From positions 2,232,001-2,296,000 of the forward strand of contig NZ_CP110806.1 of assembly GCF_026184235.1 (NCBI RefSeq): a DNA stretch of 64,000 nucleotides, given 5' to 3'. Below, in pieces: positions 62,358-64,000 of the stretch. The number at the start of each line of letters is the position of its first letter. Position 1 is the stretch's first letter. This DNA comes from Cellulomonas sp. S1-8. Lineage in GTDB: Bacteria > Actinomycetota > Actinomycetes > Actinomycetales > Cellulomonadaceae. The translations under genes and the position numbers were made by a program. The notes beneath the pieces are model-generated. The model was not told where the DNA came from and did no database searches. It saw only the letters and a program-made list of their open reading frames with translations.

Positions 62358-63685
62358 CCCTCCACCCTCGCATCCTGGGCCGGGAACCTGCGCGGCGAGG
62401 GCGCGCGTCGGTGCACGAGCAGCACCGCGACCAGGCCGGCGACCGTCACGGCGGCCGCGGCCACGTTCAGCCCGTCGTACCCGCCGAGCGCGAGCGCGAC
62501 GCCCGCGAGAGCTCCGCCGCCCGCCCCCGCGAGCGACATGAGAGCGTCGGACAGCCCCTGGATCGTGACCCGCTCGGGACCCGGCACGTCCCCGGCCACG
62601 ATGCTCGAGCCGGCGACCGTCGCCGCGGACCAGCCGAGCCCCAGCAGGACGAGCCCGACCGTCACGCCCACGTGGTCGCCGCGCGCAGCACCGCACACCG
62701 CCGTCGCCCCCGCGACCAGCACGAGCCCGCCCGTGAGCACGACCCGGGGCCCGAGCCGGTCCGCGACGACGCCCATGACGGGCGCGAGCGCGAACATCGC
62801 GGCCAGGTGCAGGCTCACCGTCAGACCGACGAGCTCCACGGTCGCCCCGTGCCCCATCATGTGGACCGGCGTCATCGACATCACCGCGACCATCACGGCG
62901 TGCGCGACGACGATGCCCAGCACGGCCGCCATGGCCCGGGGGTGGTGGCGCAACGTCACGACCGCGACCCGGAGCGGCACGTGCGCGCGCGCGCCGGCGA
63001 CGCCGCCCTCCCGCCCGACGACGTCGAGCGGCTCGGGCCGCAACCCGGCGTGCACGACGAGGAGCGCGGCGATCATCCCCGCCGCCGAGAACAGGAAGAC
63101 GGCACCCAGCTCCGGCAGGCCCGTCAGGCGTGCCAGCGGCGCGTCGAGGTGGACGAGGTTGGGACCGATGACGGCCCCGACCGTGCCCGTCCACACCACG
63201 AGGGACAGGTCACGCGACCGCGTCGCCGGCGTCGACAGGTCGGTCGCCGCGAAGCGGGACTGCAGGTTCACCGCCGCCCCCACCCCCATGAGCGCACTGG
63301 CGACGAGCAGCAGCGGGAAGCTCGCCAGGACCGCGGCCAGCACCACGCCGAGCGCCCCCGTCGAGGCCAGCGCGAGCCCCGTCGCCAGGGCGCGACGCCG
63401 CCCGTGGGACTCGGCCAGCCGCGCGAGCGACAGCGCGGCGAGCGCGGCGCCGAGCGTCGCGGCGGTGGTCACCGACCCGGCCCACGCGTCCGAGCCGGAC
63501 AGCTCGACCGCCAGCAGCGAGCCGACCGAGACGATCGACCCCGCCGCCAGTCCGCTGAGGACTTGCGCGGCCGCGAGGACCGTGATCGTGCGCCGGCGCA
63601 GCGACGCCACGGTGACGGGCGAGCCGCTCCCCTGCGCCGGCCGGTCGGCCGTCCCACCGGTGGTGTCAGGGGTGGGTTCGGTCAC
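62354..63685 (-). CDS. MFS transporter
   Basis: 443 residues with 12 predicted TM helices and the loop 2-3 motif ARLAESHGRRRALATG. Cytoplasmic loop near 205-225 is charged. Resembles drug- or sugar-exporting members but the substrate is not evident. Minus-strand TAGCGT (63692-63697) ends 6 bases before the GTG at 63685. Coupled to the aldo/keto reductase gene. Confidence 0.9.
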   Translation of the reverse strand: MTEPTPDTTGGTADRPAQGSGSPVTVASLRRRTITVLAAAQVLSGLAAGSIVSVGSLLAVELSGSDAWAGSVTTAATLGAALAALSLARLAESHGRRRALATGLALASTGALGVVLAAVLASFPLLLVASALMGVGAAVNLQSRFAATDLSTPATRSRDLSLVVWTGTVGAVIGPNLVHLDAPLARLTGLPELGAVFLFSAAGMIAALLVVHAGLRPEPLDVVGREGGVAGARAHVPLRVAVVTLRHHPRAMAAVLGIVVAHAVMVAVMSMTPVHMMGHGATVELVGLTVSLHLAAMFALAPVMGVVADRLGPRVVLTGGLVLVAGATAVCGAARGDHVGVTVGLVLLGLGWSAATVAGSSIVAGDVPGPERVTIQGLSDALMSLAGAGGGALAGVALALGGYDGLNVAAAAVTVAGLVAVLLVHRRAPSPRRFPAQDARVEG

Positions 63686-63844
63686 GGCTTCACGCTATCG
63701 GCCGTGGCTCGCCCCCTGTGCCTCCCGGCGGCCTTTTGTCCTTCGTTGGCGGCTGCTCGGCGCTAGGTTCCGTTATCTTTCGTCGCCGAGGTGAGGACGC
63801 CTCACGTGCCGACCGACCCAGGGGTGCGGCGTGACGGCCGACGC

Positions 63845-64000
63845 TCAGCCGGCGGCCTGCCGGCGCACGACCTCCGCGATCCACACCGGCGCGTACGGCG
63901 ACGTGCAGCCCGGCGGCGTCGGGTAGTCCTCGAGGACCCGGAGCCGCTCCCCGATCGCGATCGCCCGGGGCCGCAGGTCCGGGTGGTGGATGCCGACGGT
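63845..64000 (-). CDS. C-terminal fragment of an unidentified protein
   Basis: The last 51 codons of a minus-strand gene whose 5' part lies beyond the window. Visible sequence includes GIHHPDLRPRAIAIGERL and LEDYPTPPGCTSPYAPVWI, ending RRQAAG. The pattern looks like a conserved soluble protein; I do not recognise the family with certainty. Confidence 0.6.
   Translation of the reverse strand, partial: TVGIHHPDLRPRAIAIGERLRVLEDYPTPPGCTSPYAPVWIAEVVRRQAAG

Overview
The window is very G+C-rich, densely coded chromosomal DNA of an actinobacterium. The combination of secreted GH6, GH5 and GH74 enzymes carrying family 2 cellulose-binding modules, the pafBC-tatAC-helY and pgsA-garA-ftsR gene orders, RbpA, and abundant leaderless GTG/ATG starts points to Cellulomonas or a close relative (Micrococcales). 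This is inferred from content and gene order, not from a marker-gene comparison. I see no rRNA or tRNA genes, no CRISPR array, no insertion sequence and no prophage.

Layout. 1-5.1 kb: priA (5' end outside the window), fmt, rsmB, rpe. 5.1-9 kb: FMN riboswitch followed by a complete riboflavin operon ribD-ribE-ribBA-ribH. 9-10.6 kb: hisE-hisG and a PH-domain membrane protein. 10.6-19.3 kb: DUF3866 protein, the WYL regulators pafB-pafC, tatA-tatC, a lipid kinase and the HelY helicase; the Pup-proteasome genes that often adjoin pafBC are not here. 19.4-23.5 kb: amidohydrolase, a 430-bp gap with a strong promoter and a long rod-like RNA fold (the best candidate for something undescribed), lnt, and rbpA with a SigR-like promoter. 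23.8-30 kb: accessory enzymes (aldo/keto reductase, TetR/SDR pair, DUF1349 protein, GNAT, metallo-hydrolase, ParA-type ATPase). 30-35.8 kb, minus strand: the conserved pgsA-DUF881-sbp-DUF881-garA-ftsR-DUF151-merR cluster, without gcvH. 36-38.4 kb: CoA-binding protein and a DEAD-box RNA helicase with a long leader.

38.5-46.5 kb is a cellulose-utilisation locus. A sensor protein (LacI-type sugar-binding domain, GAF-like region, PAS, degenerate GGDEF with an intact RxxD I-site) is transcribed away from a LacI repressor, which precedes a GH6 cellobiohydrolase and a GH5 endoglucanase. A GH74 xyloglucanase lies at 55-58 kb. Related palindromes centred on AAGCGC(T/A)T occur upstream of GH6, upstream of GH74 and across the -35 region of tatA, suggesting coordinated control of the enzymes and Tat export.

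46.5-54.8 kb: threonine aldolase, HU, a PHP protein, and a non-homologous end-joining set (ku, stand-alone ligase, stand-alone LigD-type polymerase), then dps and an App1-like phosphatase. 58-64 kb: malate:quinone oxidoreductase, small proteins, an ECF-like sigma factor overlapping an O6-methylguanine methyltransferase gene, an aldo/keto reductase-MFS pair, and a gene cut by the window end. Many genes start 6-8 bases after a TANNNT or CANNNT hexamer, which was used to choose start codons.
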